Shown here in pieces: positions 45,976-60,590 of a stretch of 64,000 bases of DNA; within the stretch, counting starts at the first letter, position 1; the number at the start of each line of letters is the position of its first letter. The position numbers and the translations under genes were made by a program. A model generated the notes under the pieces. It was not told the DNA's origin. It saw only the letters and a program-made list of their open reading frames with translations, and did no database searches. The DNA is from Alphaproteobacteria bacterium (lineage in GTDB: Bacteria > Pseudomonadota > Alphaproteobacteria > Geminicoccales > Geminicoccaceae), in the NCBI GenBank assembly GCA_027045875.1, contig JALUAG010000107.1, positions 38,247 through 102,246 on the forward strand. The letters run 5' to 3'.

Positions 45976-47283
45976 TTATCCGTCGCCTTCCGGTTCCAGT
46001 TCGGCGCGCAGGGCGGCGGCCTCCCCGGCCGGTGGTTCCTCAATGTCGGCGAAGGTCAGCAGCTCGCCCGCCGCGACCGCCCGCCGCAGGCGCACGCCGT
46101 GGGCGAGGCCGATCGGAAGCAGGCCTTCCCGGGCCGCCCGCGCCGCCGGCACGAGCTTTCCCCACACCCGATAGCCGCCCTCGCCGTCGAGCACTTCCCC
46201 GGCCGCGAGATCGCGCTTGGCGCAGGCCGCCACGTCCCCCCGCCAGGCCGCCGCGCTGCCGGTCGCTTCCCGGTAGAGGGCCGCCCGGGCGACGCTGATG
46301 CCCAGCTCGAGGCCGATCAGATGGTAGGGGCGCCAGAGGCTCGTGTAGCGGCCGCTCGGGTCGGTCACCATGCCGTAGTCGCGAAAGCAGCGGGCGGTGT
46401 AGTCGCCCGGCGCCTCGATCACCACATAAACGCCCCAGCGCAGATCGTCGGCCACCGGGCGGCCGTCGCGATGCAGACAGGAGACCACCTCGACCATGCC
46501 CGCGGCCTCGAGGCAGCCGCCCTCCGCCCGCGGCCGCAGCACGGTGGCGAGATCGCCGGTGCCGGCGGGCGGAAAGGCGAGCCCGTCGCGGGGGACGGAG
46601 AGGCCGGTGGCATTGGCGATGGCCGCCATCTCGATGGCCGATTTGGTGCCGTCGAGGAAGGAGTTGAACATCTTCGGGTTCATGCCCGAGGCGGCGGCGT
46701 GCTCGGCGGTGATGCCGTAATGTTGCCAGACCGTGTCCGGGGTCGAGGCGTGATAGGCGGGCAGGTATTTCGTACCCTTGCCCGCCGCCACCACCGGAAA
46801 GCCGCAGCTCCTGGCCCAGTCCACGAGCTCGCAGACGAGGGCCGGCTGGTCGCCGTAGGCGAGGCCGTAGACCACCCCCGCCGCGCGGGCGCGGCGGGCG
46901 ATGGCCGGACCGCAGAGCACGTCGGCCTCGACGTTGACCATCACCACATGGAGGCCACGCGCGATGGCGGCGAGGGCGTGGCGGGTGCCGGCCAGCGGAT
47001 CGCCGGTGGCCTCCACCACGACCTCGAGATCGGGGAGCTCGAGGGCGGCTTCGGCGTCCGCGAGCCGCGGCAGGCGCGCGAGCTCCTCCTCCGGCCAGCC
47101 GGCGGCGCGCAGATTGGCCCGGGCGCGGCCGGGATCGAGATCGACCACGGCGGCGATCTCGAGACCCGCGGTGCCGCGCGCCTGGGCGAGGAACATGGTC
47201 GCGAACTTGCCGCAACCGATCACGAGGATGCGGACCGGCCGGCCCTCCCGGGCCCGTTCCGCGAGGCGTTCGCCGAGGTACAT
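45976..47283 (-). CDS. NAD-binding oxidoreductase with C-terminal SAF domain
   Basis: A 435-aa protein. A Rossmann domain near the N terminus ([30 protein letters not shown]) is followed by homoserine-dehydrogenase-like segments ([46 protein letters not shown]). A SAF domain closes it (about 355-420: [27 protein letters not shown]). Related proteins sit in sugar-acid catabolic operons. Here it is alone upstream of pyrB (49-base gap), so its substrate is unknown. The start at 47283 is the conserved MYLGERL; 23 more codons are open upstream. Confidence 0.78.
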   Translation of the reverse strand: MYLGERLAERAREGRPVRILVIGCGKFATMFLAQARGTAGLEIAAVVDLDPGRARANLRAAGWPEEELARLPRLADAEAALELPDLEVVVEATGDPLAGTRHALAAIARGLHVVMVNVEADVLCGPAIARRARAAGVVYGLAYGDQPALVCELVDWARSCGFPVVAAGKGTKYLPAYHASTPDTVWQHYGITAEHAAASGMNPKMFNSFLDGTKSAIEMAAIANATGLSVPRDGLAFPPAGTGDLATVLRPRAEGGCLEAAGMVEVVSCLHRDGRPVADDLRWGVYVVIEAPGDYTARCFRDYGMVTDPSGRYTSLWRPYHLIGLELGISVARAALYREATGSAAAWRGDVAACAKRDLAAGEVLDGEGGYRVWGKLVPAARAAREGLLPIGLAHGVRLRRAVAAGELLTFADIEEPPAGEAAALRAELEPEGDG

Positions 47284-47623
47284 CGCGGCTCCTCCCCTCC
47301 GTTGGCCGACGGCGCCGGGTGGAGGGAACACGAGCCGGAGCCGCCCGGTCAAGAGCCGCGGATGGGGGTGCCGCGAAGACGGAAAACGGAGGAAAAAACA
47401 GGAGGCGCTCGCACGCCTCCTCTCGAGATCGGACCTGCGTGTGTGGGCTTGCGCCTCTTATGCAGTTACTAATACACGCTTTCGCGACATCGGCCAAGGC
47501 CAAAATGCCGGACAGTGAACAGGGGTTCTCAACTATCGGTTTACTCGTCCGGGATTTCCGGCAGCGGCCGCGACATCCACGCGGTGCCGACGGCGGTTTC
47601 CGGCTCCGCCTCGCGGCGCCGTC
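47284..47623. other. 340-bp intergenic region between the SAF oxidoreductase and sdhB
   Basis: It contains the sdh terminator (47393-47421) and, between that and the start at 47283, room for the oxidoreductase promoter. No RNA gene or further coding sequence was recognised. The stretch 47455-47550 is less GC-rich than its surroundings. Confidence 0.6.
47393..47421 (-). terminator. Intrinsic terminator of the sdh operon
   Basis: On the minus strand a perfect 8-bp stem (AGGAGGCG/CGCCTCCT, 6-base loop) is followed by GTTTTTT. It lies about 200 bases after the sdhB stop. This is the clearest intrinsic terminator in the window. Confidence 0.8.
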
Positions 47624-48406
47624 TCAGAGATTGCGTTCGACGATCTTCTTCTTGATCTCGGCGATGGCCTTGGCCGGATTGAGCCCCTTGGGGCAGGTGT
47701 TGGTGCAGTTCATGATGGTGTGGCAGCGGTAGAGCTTGAACGGATCCTCGAGCTCGTCGAGACGCTCGCCGGTGGCCTCGTCGCGCGAATCCACGATCCA
47801 GCGGTAGGATTGCAGCAGTACCGCCGGACCGAGATACCTGTCGCCGTTCCACCAGTAGGAGGGGCAGCTCGTCGAACAGCAGGCACACAGGATGCATTCC
47901 CAGAGCCCGTCGAGCCGGGCCCGCTCCTCCGGGCTCTGCCGGTATTCCTTTTCGGGTACCGGCGAACGGGTCTGCAGCCAGGGGGAGATCGATTCGTACT
48001 GGGCCCAGAAAGGCTCGAAGTCGGTCACCAGATCCTTGATCACATCCATATGGGGCAGGGGATAGATGGTCACCGCCTCGCCCGGCACGTCCTCGATCGC
48101 CTTGATGCAGGCGAGGCCGTTGTGGCCGCCCATGTTCATGGCGCAGGAGCCGCACACCCCCTCGCGGCAGGAGCGGCGGAAGGTGAGGGTGCTGTCGACC
48201 TCGCTCTTGATCTTGATCAGCGCGTCGAGGACCATCGGTCCGCAGTCGGCGAGGTCGATCTCGTAGGTGTCGATCCGGGGATTGCTGCCGGAATCGGGAT
48301 CGTAGCGATAGATCTGGAACTTCTTCGGCCGCTTGGCGCCGGGCTTGGCCGGCCAGGTCTTGCCGGACTGGACGCGGGAATTCTTCGGCAGGGCGAATTC
48401 GACCAT
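47624..48406 (-). CDS. sdhB: Succinate dehydrogenase iron-sulfur subunit
   Basis: A 260-aa complex II subunit. The [2Fe-2S] cluster ligands are in [13 protein letters not shown] (about 75-87) with a further Cys at GLAC. The [4Fe-4S] and [3Fe-4S] ligands are in [13 protein letters not shown] and [18 protein letters not shown]. Electrons pass from SdhA FAD to ubiquinone. Last gene of sdhCDAB, 32 bases after sdhA. Confidence 0.97.
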   Translation of the reverse strand: MVEFALPKNSRVQSGKTWPAKPGAKRPKKFQIYRYDPDSGSNPRIDTYEIDLADCGPMVLDALIKIKSEVDSTLTFRRSCREGVCGSCAMNMGGHNGLACIKAIEDVPGEAVTIYPLPHMDVIKDLVTDFEPFWAQYESISPWLQTRSPVPEKEYRQSPEERARLDGLWECILCACCSTSCPSYWWNGDRYLGPAVLLQSYRWIVDSRDEATGERLDELEDPFKLYRCHTIMNCTNTCPKGLNPAKAIAEIKKKIVERNL

Positions 48407-48438
48407 AGGTTGATGACCCTCGTTGTCGGCCGCGTGTG

Positions 48439-50229
48439 TCAGTAGACCCGCTTCTGCGGCGGGAAGGGTTCTACCTCGTTGCTCAGGGTGTTCAGATGCA
48501 CCGGTCGCGTGTCCAGCCGCGGCCGGTGCTCGGCGTCCACCCAGCAGAGGGTGTGTTTGAGCCAGTTCTCGTCGTCCCGTTCGGGATGGTCGTCGCGGGC
48601 GTGGGCGCCGCGGGATTCGGTGCGATAGAGGGCGGAGTTGATGGTCGCCACCGCCTGCAGCATCAGGTTCTCGAGCTCGAGCGCCTCGATCAGATCGGTG
48701 TTCCAGATCCGCGAGCGGTCCTCGACCCGGATGTCGGACAGGCTCTTCGCCACCTCGTCCAGCTTGCGGCAGCCCTCCTCGAGACTGCCCGCCTCGCGGA
48801 ACACGCCGGCGTAGCGCTGCATGGTGCGCTGCATGGCGAGGCGGATCTGCCCGGTGCTCGTCGAACCGCGGGCGTTGAGCAGCCGGTCGACGCGGGCGAT
48901 CGCAGGTTCCCCCGCATCCTTCGGCAGCGGCTTGTGGGGGGCGCCGGGGCGCACCGTCTCGGCCGCGTGATGGGCGGCGGCGCGTCCGAAGACGACGAGG
49001 TCGATGAGCGAATTGCCGCCGAGGCGGTTGGCGCCGTGGACCGAGGTGCAGGCGGCTTCGCCCACAGTCAGGAGGCCCGGCACCACGGCGTCGGGGTCGC
49101 CGTTCCTGAGCGCCACCACCTCGGTGCGCCAGTTGCTCGGGATGCCGCCCATGTTGTAGTGGGCGGTGGGGACCACCGGGATCGGCTCCCTCGTCACGTC
49201 GACGCCGGCGAAGATCCGCGCCGTCTCGGCGATGCCGGGCAGCCGCTCGTGGATCATCGCGGGATCGAGATGCTCCAGATGGAGCTCGATGTAGTCCTTG
49301 TTCGGCCCGCAGCCGCGCCCCTCGTTGATCTCGATGGTCATCGCCCGGCTGACCACGTCCCGCGAGGCCAGATCCTTGGCGGTGGGGGCGTAGCGCTCCA
49401 TGAAGCGCTCCCCCTCGGCGTTGGTCAGATAGCCGCCCTCGCCGCGCACCCCCTCGGTGATCAGGCAGCCGGCGCCGTAGACGCCGGTGGGATGGAACTG
49501 CACGAACTCCATGTCCTGCAGCGGCAGCCCCGCCCGCAGCACCATCGCATTGCCGTCGCCGGTACAGGTGTGGGCCGAGGTGCAGGAGAAGTAGACCCGG
49601 CCGTAGCCGCCGGTGGCGAGGCAGGTCATGTGGGCGTGGAAGCGGTGGAAGCTGCCGTCCTCGATGCACATGGCGACGACGCCGCGGCAGGCCCCCTCCT
49701 CGTCCATCAGCAGATCGAGGGCGAAATACTCGTTGAAGAACTCGACCTTGTTCCTGAGCGCCTGCTGGAAGAGGGTGTGCAGCATGGCGTGGCCGGTGCG
49801 GTCGGCGGCGGCACAGGTGCGATAGGCCTGGCTCTTGCCGAACTCCACCGACTGGCCGCCGAAGGCGCGCTGGTAGATGCGGCCGTCCTCGGTGCGCGAG
49901 AAGGGCACGCCGTAGTGCTCGAGCTCGTAGACCGCGGCCGGAGCGTTCTTGGTCATGTACTCGATGGCGTCCTGGTCGCCCAGCCAGTCCGACCCCTTGA
50001 CGGTGTCGTACATGTGGTAGCGCCAGTCGTCCTCGATGATGTTGCCGAGCGCGGCGTTGATGCCGCCCTGGGCGGCCACGGTGTGGGAGCGGGTGGGGTA
50101 GACCTTGGAGATGCAGGCCACCCGGAGCCCGGCCTCGACCATGCCCACCGCCGCCCGCAGACCGGACCCGCCGGCGCCGACGACGAGGCAGTCGTAATGG
50201 TGATCGGTGACCGGATAGGCGTTCGGCAT
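48439..50229 (-). CDS. sdhA: Succinate dehydrogenase flavoprotein subunit
   Basis: A 596-aa catalytic subunit. FAD-binding [15 protein letters not shown], the covalent-flavin His in SHTVAAQGG (about 46), active-site [13 protein letters not shown] and [11 protein letters not shown], and the C-terminal [20 protein letters not shown] segment (here [16 protein letters not shown]) are all intact. Oxidises succinate to fumarate. Four bases after sdhD. Confidence 0.97.
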   Translation of the reverse strand: MPNAYPVTDHHYDCLVVGAGGSGLRAAVGMVEAGLRVACISKVYPTRSHTVAAQGGINAALGNIIEDDWRYHMYDTVKGSDWLGDQDAIEYMTKNAPAAVYELEHYGVPFSRTEDGRIYQRAFGGQSVEFGKSQAYRTCAAADRTGHAMLHTLFQQALRNKVEFFNEYFALDLLMDEEGACRGVVAMCIEDGSFHRFHAHMTCLATGGYGRVYFSCTSAHTCTGDGNAMVLRAGLPLQDMEFVQFHPTGVYGAGCLITEGVRGEGGYLTNAEGERFMERYAPTAKDLASRDVVSRAMTIEINEGRGCGPNKDYIELHLEHLDPAMIHERLPGIAETARIFAGVDVTREPIPVVPTAHYNMGGIPSNWRTEVVALRNGDPDAVVPGLLTVGEAACTSVHGANRLGGNSLIDLVVFGRAAAHHAAETVRPGAPHKPLPKDAGEPAIARVDRLLNARGSTSTGQIRLAMQRTMQRYAGVFREAGSLEEGCRKLDEVAKSLSDIRVEDRSRIWNTDLIEALELENLMLQAVATINSALYRTESRGAHARDDHPERDDENWLKHTLCWVDAEHRPRLDTRPVHLNTLSNEVEPFPPQKRVY

Positions 50230-50233
50230 GGTC

Positions 50234-50608
50234 TCAGCTCCCGATCGCGACCTGGAGGATCGCGACGATGCTGGAGGTTGCGAGGGCGAAGGCCAGGAGC
50301 TTGACGGCCACCAGCGATCCCACCTTGAGGGCGGGGCTGTGCACATAGTCCTCGATGATGGTCTGGAGCCCGAGGGCGCCGTGCCAGTAAGCGGAGACCA
50401 CGAGCAGGATCATCATCGTGGCGTTGAAGTTGGAGCCCAGCCAGGCCCGGATCTCGGCGTAGGGCGCCCCGGAAAGCGAGACCATCGCCGCCACGAACCA
50501 GAGCACCGTGAAGACGCTGGCGACCGCCGTCAGCCGCTGCAGGATCCAGTGGCCGGAACCGTGCCGGGCCGAGCCGAGGCTTCGCATCGCGGCGCGTGGG
50601 CTGGGCAT
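50234..50608 (-). CDS. sdhD: Succinate dehydrogenase membrane anchor subunit
   Basis: A 124-aa membrane anchor. Three helices, with [21 protein letters not shown] opening helix 1 and [20 protein letters not shown] carrying the haem/quinone-site His and the usual Tyr-His pattern. The ATG at 50608 lies 11 bases after the sdhC stop; the longer upstream open frame overlaps sdhC and is rejected. Confidence 0.92.
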   Translation of the reverse strand: MPSPRAAMRSLGSARHGSGHWILQRLTAVASVFTVLWFVAAMVSLSGAPYAEIRAWLGSNFNATMMILLVVSAYWHGALGLQTIIEDYVHSPALKVGSLVAVKLLAFALATSSIVAILQVAIGS

Positions 50609-50619
50609 GGTCCGCTCCC

Positions 50620-51009
50620 TCAGCCGAAGATCAGGACGAGAAGCCAGGTGAGGATCGTGAGCCCCCCGGCGACGCCGATGACGAGATAGCTCGCCTGTTC
50701 GGCGGTCTCCTTGTCGAGGCCCACCCCGGCATCCCAGACGAGATGGCGGATGCCGTTCACGAGGTGATAGAAGATCGCGAAGGTGAAGCCGAACAGCACG
50801 AGCCCGCCCAGGATGTTGTCGGTCACCGCCCGCACGATGGCGAAGGAATCGGGGCCGCGGGCCAGCGCCGTCAGCCACCAAGTGAGCAGCAGCAGACCGA
50901 GGACGAGCGCCACACCGGTGATGCGGTGGGCGATCGAGGTCGCCATCGTCAGGTACCAGCGGTAGATCTGCAGATGCGGCGAAAGCGGCCGGGCGGCCTG
51001 GCGAGCCAT
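50620..51009 (-). CDS. sdhC: Succinate dehydrogenase cytochrome b556 subunit
   Basis: A 129-aa membrane subunit. The family start RPLSPHLQIYRWYLTMATSIAHRITGVAL contains the quinone-site Ser/Arg and HRITG. YHLVNGIRHLVWDAG holds the haem-ligand His region. It is the first gene of the operon, about 60 bases from the predicted transcription start. Confidence 0.95.
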   Translation of the reverse strand: MARQAARPLSPHLQIYRWYLTMATSIAHRITGVALVLGLLLLTWWLTALARGPDSFAIVRAVTDNILGGLVLFGFTFAIFYHLVNGIRHLVWDAGVGLDKETAEQASYLVIGVAGGLTILTWLLVLIFG

Positions 51010-51077
51010 CTGATCTTCTCCCCGACGATCCGTGAATGCGCGAGATGCGAAGAACGGCGGTATTTCGCACGCGCGGG

Positions 51078-51105
51078 ATAGTACGGGCAAGGGGAACCCT
51101 GTCAA
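51078..51105 (-). promoter_or_regulatory. Sigma-70 promoter of sdhCDAB
   Basis: On the minus strand TTGACA (51105-51100), a 16-base spacer and TACTAT (51083-51078). The -35 is perfect and the -10 is 4 of 6. It lies about 70 bases upstream of the sdhC ATG. Confidence 0.65.
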
Positions 51106-51108
51106 TCG

Positions 51109-51133
51109 GCGCTGCTACGGCTCGCCGCAGCGC
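51109..51133 (-). terminator. Hairpin downstream of ftsH
   Basis: Stem GCGCTGC/GCAGCGC with inner GG/CC pairs starts 10 bases after the ftsH stop, just before the sdh promoter. There is no U-run, so it is a weak or Rho-assisted terminator at best. Confidence 0.4.
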
Positions 51134-51142
51134 GCCCCGGTG

Positions 51143-52987
<1,845 letters not shown>

Positions 52988-53061
52988 GGCTCCTCTCCGG
53001 ATCTCGGACCGAAGGCATCCCTTGTCATGTAGACCGCCCTCGGGGCCGCGTCGAGACGGCT

Positions 53062-53567
53062 TCAGTCGAGGCCTTCGAGAAGGGCGCGGAGCAGCAGCGC
53101 CACCCGGCCGAAGCGGGCGCGCAGCCGGGGCCAGTCGAAGGCCTGCGGATCGCGCAGGAGCTCGCCCAGCGGACGCGCGTCGGGACGGATGTCGGCGAAC
53201 AGCTCGGCGGCGGTGAGCCCGCCGTCGCCGTCCGCGTCGTAGCCGGCGAGCAGGCTGTCGAGACCGACGAGGTCGACGATCCAGAGAAGGCCGTCGGCGA
53301 GGTTGCGATCGAAGGGCGCGAGCCGGTCCCGGTAGCGGGCGAGCCAGCTCCCCGCCTCGCGGCGCGCCCGGCGCAGCTCGGTGAGGACGATCCGACGGTC
53401 GCGATCGGCGTCGAGGAAGGCGAACAGGCGCGAGAGGCAGTCCCCGGCCGGTGCGACCGCGCAGACCGGCCCGCTTTCCCGCAGGAAGCGGTCGAGGGAC
53501 GGCGTGCCCCGGGCCTCCGTGGCCGGCCAGGCGAGCCACAGGACGAGCAGGGGAACGAGGGCGATGT

Positions 53568-53571
<4 letters not shown>
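53062..53571 (-). CDS. Exported EF-hand protein
   Basis: A 169-aa protein from GTG 53571, overlapping the mutS stop by 4 bases (GTGA) and with GGAGGAGAG upstream. The signal peptide (about 1-22: VNIALVPLLVLWLAWPATEA) is followed by two EF-hand loops, DADRDRRIVLTEL (about 54-66) and DADGDGGLTAAEL (about 112-124). The second has the full D-x-D-x-D/G pattern; the first has Arg at positions 4, 6 and 7 and may bind calcium poorly. It is a small periplasmic or secreted calcium-binding protein of unknown role. Its coupling to mutS is odd and probably reflects operon packing. Confidence 0.72.
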
Positions 53572-56237
<2,666 letters not shown>

Positions 56238-56272
56238 CGCGGTGCGATCATCACCAATGGTTGAATTGATCC

Positions 56273-56300
56273 TTGCCCTTTTCCAACGAACAGATATACT
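56273..56300 (+). promoter_or_regulatory. Sigma-70-type promoter upstream of the 177-aa gene
   Basis: TTGCCC, a 16-base spacer, then TATACT (5 of 6). It lies just outside mutS and about 190 bases upstream of the ATG at 56491. Confidence 0.5.
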
Positions 56301-56490
56301 CCGCTATGGCGCCGTGCCGGTGGGAACACCGGCGGGCGGGCGACCCGGAGGACCGTCGGTCGGCGAGTGCGCGTGGGAAGCTCCGCATGGACGGGGAAGA
56401 CGGCACGGGTACGCATGGACAGAACCGGATGTTGGGCGTGACGAAACCGAACACTCCTCGAGCCGCGGGACGGATCCGCCGGGGGCCATC

Positions 56491-57024
56491 ATGATCGGCA
56501 CCACGGCCGGCGTCGAGAGGCTGCTGCGCGAAAGGCTCGGCGAGGGCTGGGGCGAGGTCCGCGCGCAGGCGGAGCGCCTCGCGGAGGAGATCCGCTTCCT
56601 GCCCTGGTGCGACCGTGCCCGCACGCTCGATGCCTTCTGCTGGGCGGAGGCGCAGCGCCGTCTTTCCACCGAGGAGATCACCGGGGTCGTCAACCGCCAG
56701 CCCGAGACCCTGCGACGCTGCGAGGGCGTCCGCCGCTACGCGGAGGCCGTCAGCGCCACCCTCGCCGCCTGTCTCGCCCTGCTCGGCGAGGAGCCGGCGG
56801 TGGAGGCCGAGGCGACGGCCCTCGCCTTCCTGCTTTCCGGCCACGAGCCGCTGCTCCGGGCGGCGATGGCCTGGATCGAGGCCGGCGATGCCGGCCGGCT
56901 GCGCGATGCCATGGTGCAGCTGCCGGGCTTCGCCTTTCTCTTCCTCATCCTCTATCCCAACGATTCGGCGGAGAGCTTCATGGCCCGGGACGCCTTCTGG
57001 GCGGCCATGCTCGGGCGCTACTGA
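56491..57024 (+). CDS. Hypothetical protein, all-helical
   Basis: A 177-aa soluble protein with no family I recognise. It is Leu/Ala/Glu/Arg-rich and predicted mainly helical, with [21 protein letters not shown] near the N terminus and [24 protein letters not shown] at the end. Earlier in-frame starts exist back to 56107, but they lie inside mutS on the other strand. Its 3' end overlaps the convergent rnhB gene by 7 bases. A plausible promoter lies at 56273-56300, so the transcript may have a leader of about 185 nt. Confidence 0.6.
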   Translation: MIGTTAGVERLLRERLGEGWGEVRAQAERLAEEIRFLPWCDRARTLDAFCWAEAQRRLSTEEITGVVNRQPETLRRCEGVRRYAEAVSATLAACLALLGEEPAVEAEATALAFLLSGHEPLLRAAMAWIEAGDAGRLRDAMVQLPGFAFLFLILYPNDSAESFMARDAFWAAMLGRY

Positions 57025-57602
57025 CCGCCTCCGCCGCACCGCTCCTCCAGGACCGCCCGCACCGGCGCGAAGCTCCGGCGATGGTGCGGACAGGGACCGA
57101 AACGGCGCAGCGCTTCGCGGTGCGCCGCCGTCGGATAGCCGGCGTGGCCGGCGAACCCGTAGGCCGGATGGCGCGCCCCCAGCCGGACCATCAGCCGATC
57201 GCGGACCACCTTGGCGACGATGGAGGCGGCGGCGATCTCCGGCACCGTGGCATCGCCGCCCACCACGCATTCGACCGGCAGATCGAGATCGGGAGCGTGG
57301 CGGCCGTCCACCAGCACCCGGGCCGGACGCAGCGGCAGCCGCAGGACCGCCCGGCGCATGGCGAGGAGGCTCGCGCGGAGGATGTCCGTGCGGTCGATCT
57401 CGCGCACCGAGGCGGCGCCCAGCGCCACCCATCCGCTCCGCCGGATGAGGGGTACGAGGGCCTCGCGGCGGGCGGCGGCGAGGCGTTTCGAATCGGCGAG
57501 CCCCTCCGGGATCTCGCGCAGCACGACGGCGCAGGCGAGCACCGGCCCGGCCAGTGGTCCACGGCCCACCTCGTCGACGCCGGCGATCCGCCCCTCTCTC
57601 AT
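57018..57602 (-). CDS. rnhB: Ribonuclease HII
   Basis: A 194-aa RNase HII that removes ribonucleotides from DNA. The motif [14 protein letters not shown] gives the catalytic Asp-Glu pair (about residues 9-10), LADSKRL is the G-L-x-DSK motif, and [10 protein letters not shown] and [10 protein letters not shown] carry the further conserved residues. Family-typical length. It overlaps the asparaginase stop by 4 bases. Confidence 0.95.
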   Translation of the reverse strand: MREGRIAGVDEVGRGPLAGPVLACAVVLREIPEGLADSKRLAAARREALVPLIRRSGWVALGAASVREIDRTDILRASLLAMRRAVLRLPLRPARVLVDGRHAPDLDLPVECVVGGDATVPEIAAASIVAKVVRDRLMVRLGARHPAYGFAGHAGYPTAAHREALRRFGPCPHHRRSFAPVRAVLEERCGGGGQ

Positions 57603-58615
57603 CGCGCGACGGCGGGCGGCCAGCCGGCGGCGGGGCGGATCTCCCCGACCGGGGTGCCGGCATGGTTGAGGAGCGGGGTCGCGAACAGATCGCCGAGGTC
57701 CCGACGGGCCGCGGCATCGAGCAGCCCGAGGCGGTCGAGCAGGGCCACGAGCGCCACCGCCGAAGCCCGCCCCGCCCCGTCCTCCACCTTGAGGGCGAGC
57801 CCGGCCGCGATCTCCGGCAGGAAGGCGAGGTAGACCCCCTCGGCTCCCGTCTTCACGAGGCCCTGCGCGAGATGCGGCAGGATGCGGGTGCAGGGCCGGC
57901 CGGTGCCGGCGATCATCCAGGGATGGCCGCGGCAGGCGGCGAGGATGCGGGCGGCGGCGCGGGCTTCCCGGGCGGCGAGACCGCGGCCGGTGGCGAAGCG
58001 GGCGGCGGCCAGGGCGAGGGCCTCGAGGGGCATCGCCCAGGTCGGCACGCCGCAGCCGTCGATGGCGGGGGACGCCGCGACCGCGCCGTCCGCAAGCGTC
58101 CGGAGGACGGCCAGGATCCGCCGCTGAACCGGGTGTTCGGGCGCCGGGTAGCCCGCCACCGGCAGCTCCAGGAAGCGTGCCAGGGTGAGCATGCCCGCGT
58201 GCTTGCCGGAGCAGTTGTTGTGGAGCGGCGAGGGGGCGGTACCCGCCCGCAGCAGTGCCGCCGCGCTCTCCGCGTGGAGCGGTGGGTGGGCGCCGCAGGC
58301 GAGGGCGTCGGGGCCGAGATCCAGCCGTTCGAGCCAGCGCGCCACCCGCGCCACATGGCCGGGTTCGCCGCCGTGGGACGCGCAGGCGAGGGCGATGTCG
58401 GCCTCCTCGAGCCCGAAGGCGTCGGCCGCACCTTCCGCGACCAGGGGCAGGGCCTGGAGGGGCTTGATCGCCGAGCGCGGGAACACGGGCTCGGCCGTAT
58501 CGCCTTCGGCGGCCAGCACCCGCCCGTCGTCGCGCCGGAGGCACCAGCGCAGCCGATGGCGGCTCTCCACCCGGCCGTCGCGCCGGACCTCGATTGCGAC
58601 GGCAGCCCGCGACAC
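57599..58615 (-). CDS. L-asparaginase, thermolabile/Rhizobium type (PF06089)
   Basis: A 338-aa enzyme of the Rhizobium etli type II asparaginase family, unrelated to E. coli Ans[16 protein letters not shown] (with Ser and Lys), [24 protein letters not shown] with the conserved Cys-Ser-x-Lys, and [12 protein letters not shown] with the second Cys are the family signatures. Starts with GTG. Hydrolyses asparagine to aspartate and ammonia. Confidence 0.9.
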   Translation of the reverse strand: MSRAAVAIEVRRDGRVESRHRLRWCLRRDDGRVLAAEGDTAEPVFPRSAIKPLQALPLVAEGAADAFGLEEADIALACASHGGEPGHVARVARWLERLDLGPDALACGAHPPLHAESAAALLRAGTAPSPLHNNCSGKHAGMLTLARFLELPVAGYPAPEHPVQRRILAVLRTLADGAVAASPAIDGCGVPTWAMPLEALALAAARFATGRGLAAREARAAARILAACRGHPWMIAGTGRPCTRILPHLAQGLVKTGAEGVYLAFLPEIAAGLALKVEDGAGRASAVALVALLDRLGLLDAAARRDLGDLFATPLLNHAGTPVGEIRPAAGWPPAVAR

Positions 58616-58704
58616 CTATCTCCTCCCCCGCACGGCCGGCGCCGGAGAGGGCGCCGGGAACCGGGGCGAGGATAGAGGGCGGGCCGCGGGGTGCAAGGAG
58701 GGCG

Positions 58705-59115
58705 ATGGTGACGGCGCAGCGGACGGCGGTGGTGATCGGTGCCCTCGCGGGGGCGCTGGCGGTGGCGGGCGGCGCCTTCTCCGCCCACGGGCTCGAGGCG
58801 GCCGGCGACGCCCTGGCCGCAGAACGGATGGCGACGGCCGCACGCTACGCCATGTGGCACGGGCTCGCGCTGCTCGCGGCGGCGGCGCTCGGTCTCGCCT
58901 CGCCGCTCCTCGTCGCCGCCTTCGGCGGGGGGATCCTGCTGTTCTCGGGAAGCGTCGCCGCGCTGGCTCTGGGGGCGCCCGTCGCGGTGGCGACGGCGGC
59001 GCCCCTGGGCGGTCTCGCCTTCCTCGTCGGCTGGCTCGTGCTCGCCGTCAGCGGCTGGCGGCGGTACGCGGCGCCGCCGTCGCCGAGCCGTCGAGAAAGG
59101 CGCGGAGCGCGGTGA
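58705..59115 (+). CDS. DUF423 membrane protein
   Basis: A 136-aa protein with four helices. The DUF423 pattern is [17 protein letters not shown] near the N terminus, then [14 protein letters not shown] and [17 protein letters not shown] follows AAGGAGGGCG. The last 68 bases overlap the convergent lipoprotein gene; the overlapped part encodes the basic, variable C-terminal tail. Confidence 0.87.
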   Translation: MVTAQRTAVVIGALAGALAVAGGAFSAHGLEAAGDALAAERMATAARYAMWHGLALLAAAALGLASPLLVAAFGGGILLFSGSVAALALGAPVAVATAAPLGGLAFLVGWLVLAVSGWRRYAAPPSPSRRERRGAR

Positions 59116-60523
59116 GCGGGACCGTCGCCGCCACATCCTCCCCGGAGGCGACGCCGACCACGGCGCCGTCCACCACCAGCGGTGCCCCGGCGCGGAGCAC
59201 GCCGCCCGCGCCGACCGGCAGCAGCGGTGTTCCCGTCTCCGCCTCCCGTTCGGCGAGGGGCAGGGGCGGGCCGCTCCGCGGCAGCCAGACCAGCACGAGG
59301 CCCCTTTCGGGATCGCGTGCCTCCACCACCCCGTAGGTGAGGAGGCCCGGGGAGGCCTCGACGGGCACCAGCACCGAGCGGCCGAGGAAGCGTTCGAAGG
59401 TCAGGATCATCTCCGGCGTGACGTAGAAGCCGAGGCCCACCGCCTCTTCGCCGCGCCGCAGCACCACCACGCTCGGGCTCTCGCGGGCGGCGGCGGAGGC
59501 CGCGGGAGCGGCATCGGCGGGCGTCTCCCGCCAGGCCGCGAGAAGGGCCTTCGGGGTCATCGGCTGCCCCGGTCCGTCGATGGCCGCCGCCAGATGGTCG
59601 AGGAGGACGCTCGCCGGCACCGCCGGCGGACCCGTCCGCCAGGCCTCGAGCGCGGCCGGTTCCGCGAGCTCGCCGACCCCCGGCGGCAGCGGCACGTCGT
59701 CCTCGGGATCGCGGTCGCGGGCGAGGGCGAAGCGGCGCCGCTCCTCGAGCCGGATCTCGGTGGTCCAGCCGCGCCCCCGCCGCCGGTCGAGCAGGGCCGC
59801 CCGGGCGATACCGCGGCGCTCGCCGGCGAGACGGACGAGCTCGTAGCGGTAGCGGCGATACACGGGGCGCTCGATGTAGGGAGGCGTGGCGGCGAGCGCG
59901 TCTTCGAGCTCGGCCGCGCGGTCGCCGCCGAACAGCGCCCGGCCGCCCGCGATGAGGGTCTCGGCCACCATGCCCACGAGATCGAGCGCGGGATCGCCGG
60001 TGGCGAGAATGCGGTCCGTCCGCCGGTCGCGCCCCTCCCCGCGTTTGACGGCCGCGAGCTCGCGCTCGAGGCGGGTGTATTCGGGATTGGCGACCCGGCG
60101 GCTGCCGACCGGACGACGGCCCTCCAGCCGCTCGCGACCGAGCTCGCGCAGGCTGCCGCCGGCCGCCCGCAGGCGATCGACGAGCAGCAGACAGGGCGCA
60201 CCCGGTTCTCCGGCGCCGCGCCTCAGCCCGGGAAGGTCGAGGCGCACCGGATCGTCGGGATCGACCAGCACCACCGGCAGCACGGCACCGGTCTCGCCGG
60301 CGCGCACCGCGGCGAGCAGGCGCCGGCAGTCGCGGGGTGGAGGAGGTTTTTCAATCGACGGTTGGGGGCCGGCCGCCGGGGCGACGGCTGCCAGCACCAC
60401 CTCGGGTGTCGTCGCCGCCGCCGTCGGGCCGCCCCCTGCCACCGGCGACAGGCCGGCGCCGCCGCACGCCGCCAGCAACAGCAGGCCGGTGGTGGCGAAT
60501 CCGCCGTGCATGGTCACGGGCAT
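59048..60523 (-). CDS. Lipoprotein with possible trypsin-like C-terminal domain
   Basis: A 491-aa exported protein. The signal ends in lipobox LLAAC (about residues 16-20), followed by an Ala/Pro-rich linker. The middle (about 70-330) is Arg-rich with no family I recognise and includes a segment like VAETLIAGGRALFGGDRAAELEDAL. The last 150 aa (GLGFYVTPEMILTFERFLG, VVVDGAVVGVASGEDVAATV) have the look of a trypsin-like beta barrel, but I see no intact His-Asp-Ser set. Start at ATG 60523 (GGAGG, 4-base spacing) or 60511. Confidence 0.65.
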   Translation of the reverse strand: MPVTMHGGFATTGLLLLAACGGAGLSPVAGGGPTAAATTPEVVLAAVAPAAGPQPSIEKPPPPRDCRRLLAAVRAGETGAVLPVVLVDPDDPVRLDLPGLRRGAGEPGAPCLLLVDRLRAAGGSLRELGRERLEGRRPVGSRRVANPEYTRLERELAAVKRGEGRDRRTDRILATGDPALDLVGMVAETLIAGGRALFGGDRAAELEDALAATPPYIERPVYRRYRYELVRLAGERRGIARAALLDRRRGRGWTTEIRLEERRRFALARDRDPEDDVPLPPGVGELAEPAALEAWRTGPPAVPASVLLDHLAAAIDGPGQPMTPKALLAAWRETPADAAPAASAAARESPSVVVLRRGEEAVGLGFYVTPEMILTFERFLGRSVLVPVEASPGLLTYGVVEARDPERGLVLVWLPRSGPPLPLAEREAETGTPLLPVGAGGVLRAGAPLVVDGAVVGVASGEDVAATVPLTALRAFLDGSATAAPRTAASR

Positions 60524-60590
60524 GGTGCCTCCGCCGCAGTCCACGGCGGCGATGGTAGCCGAGTTCGGAGAAAGTTTCTACCGTTGGTTG

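Noticed and set aside
47505..47732. Plus-strand open frame starting MPDSEQGF in the sdh spacer
   Set aside because: Most of it is antisense to sdhB, it has no ribosome site, and no domain was recognised.
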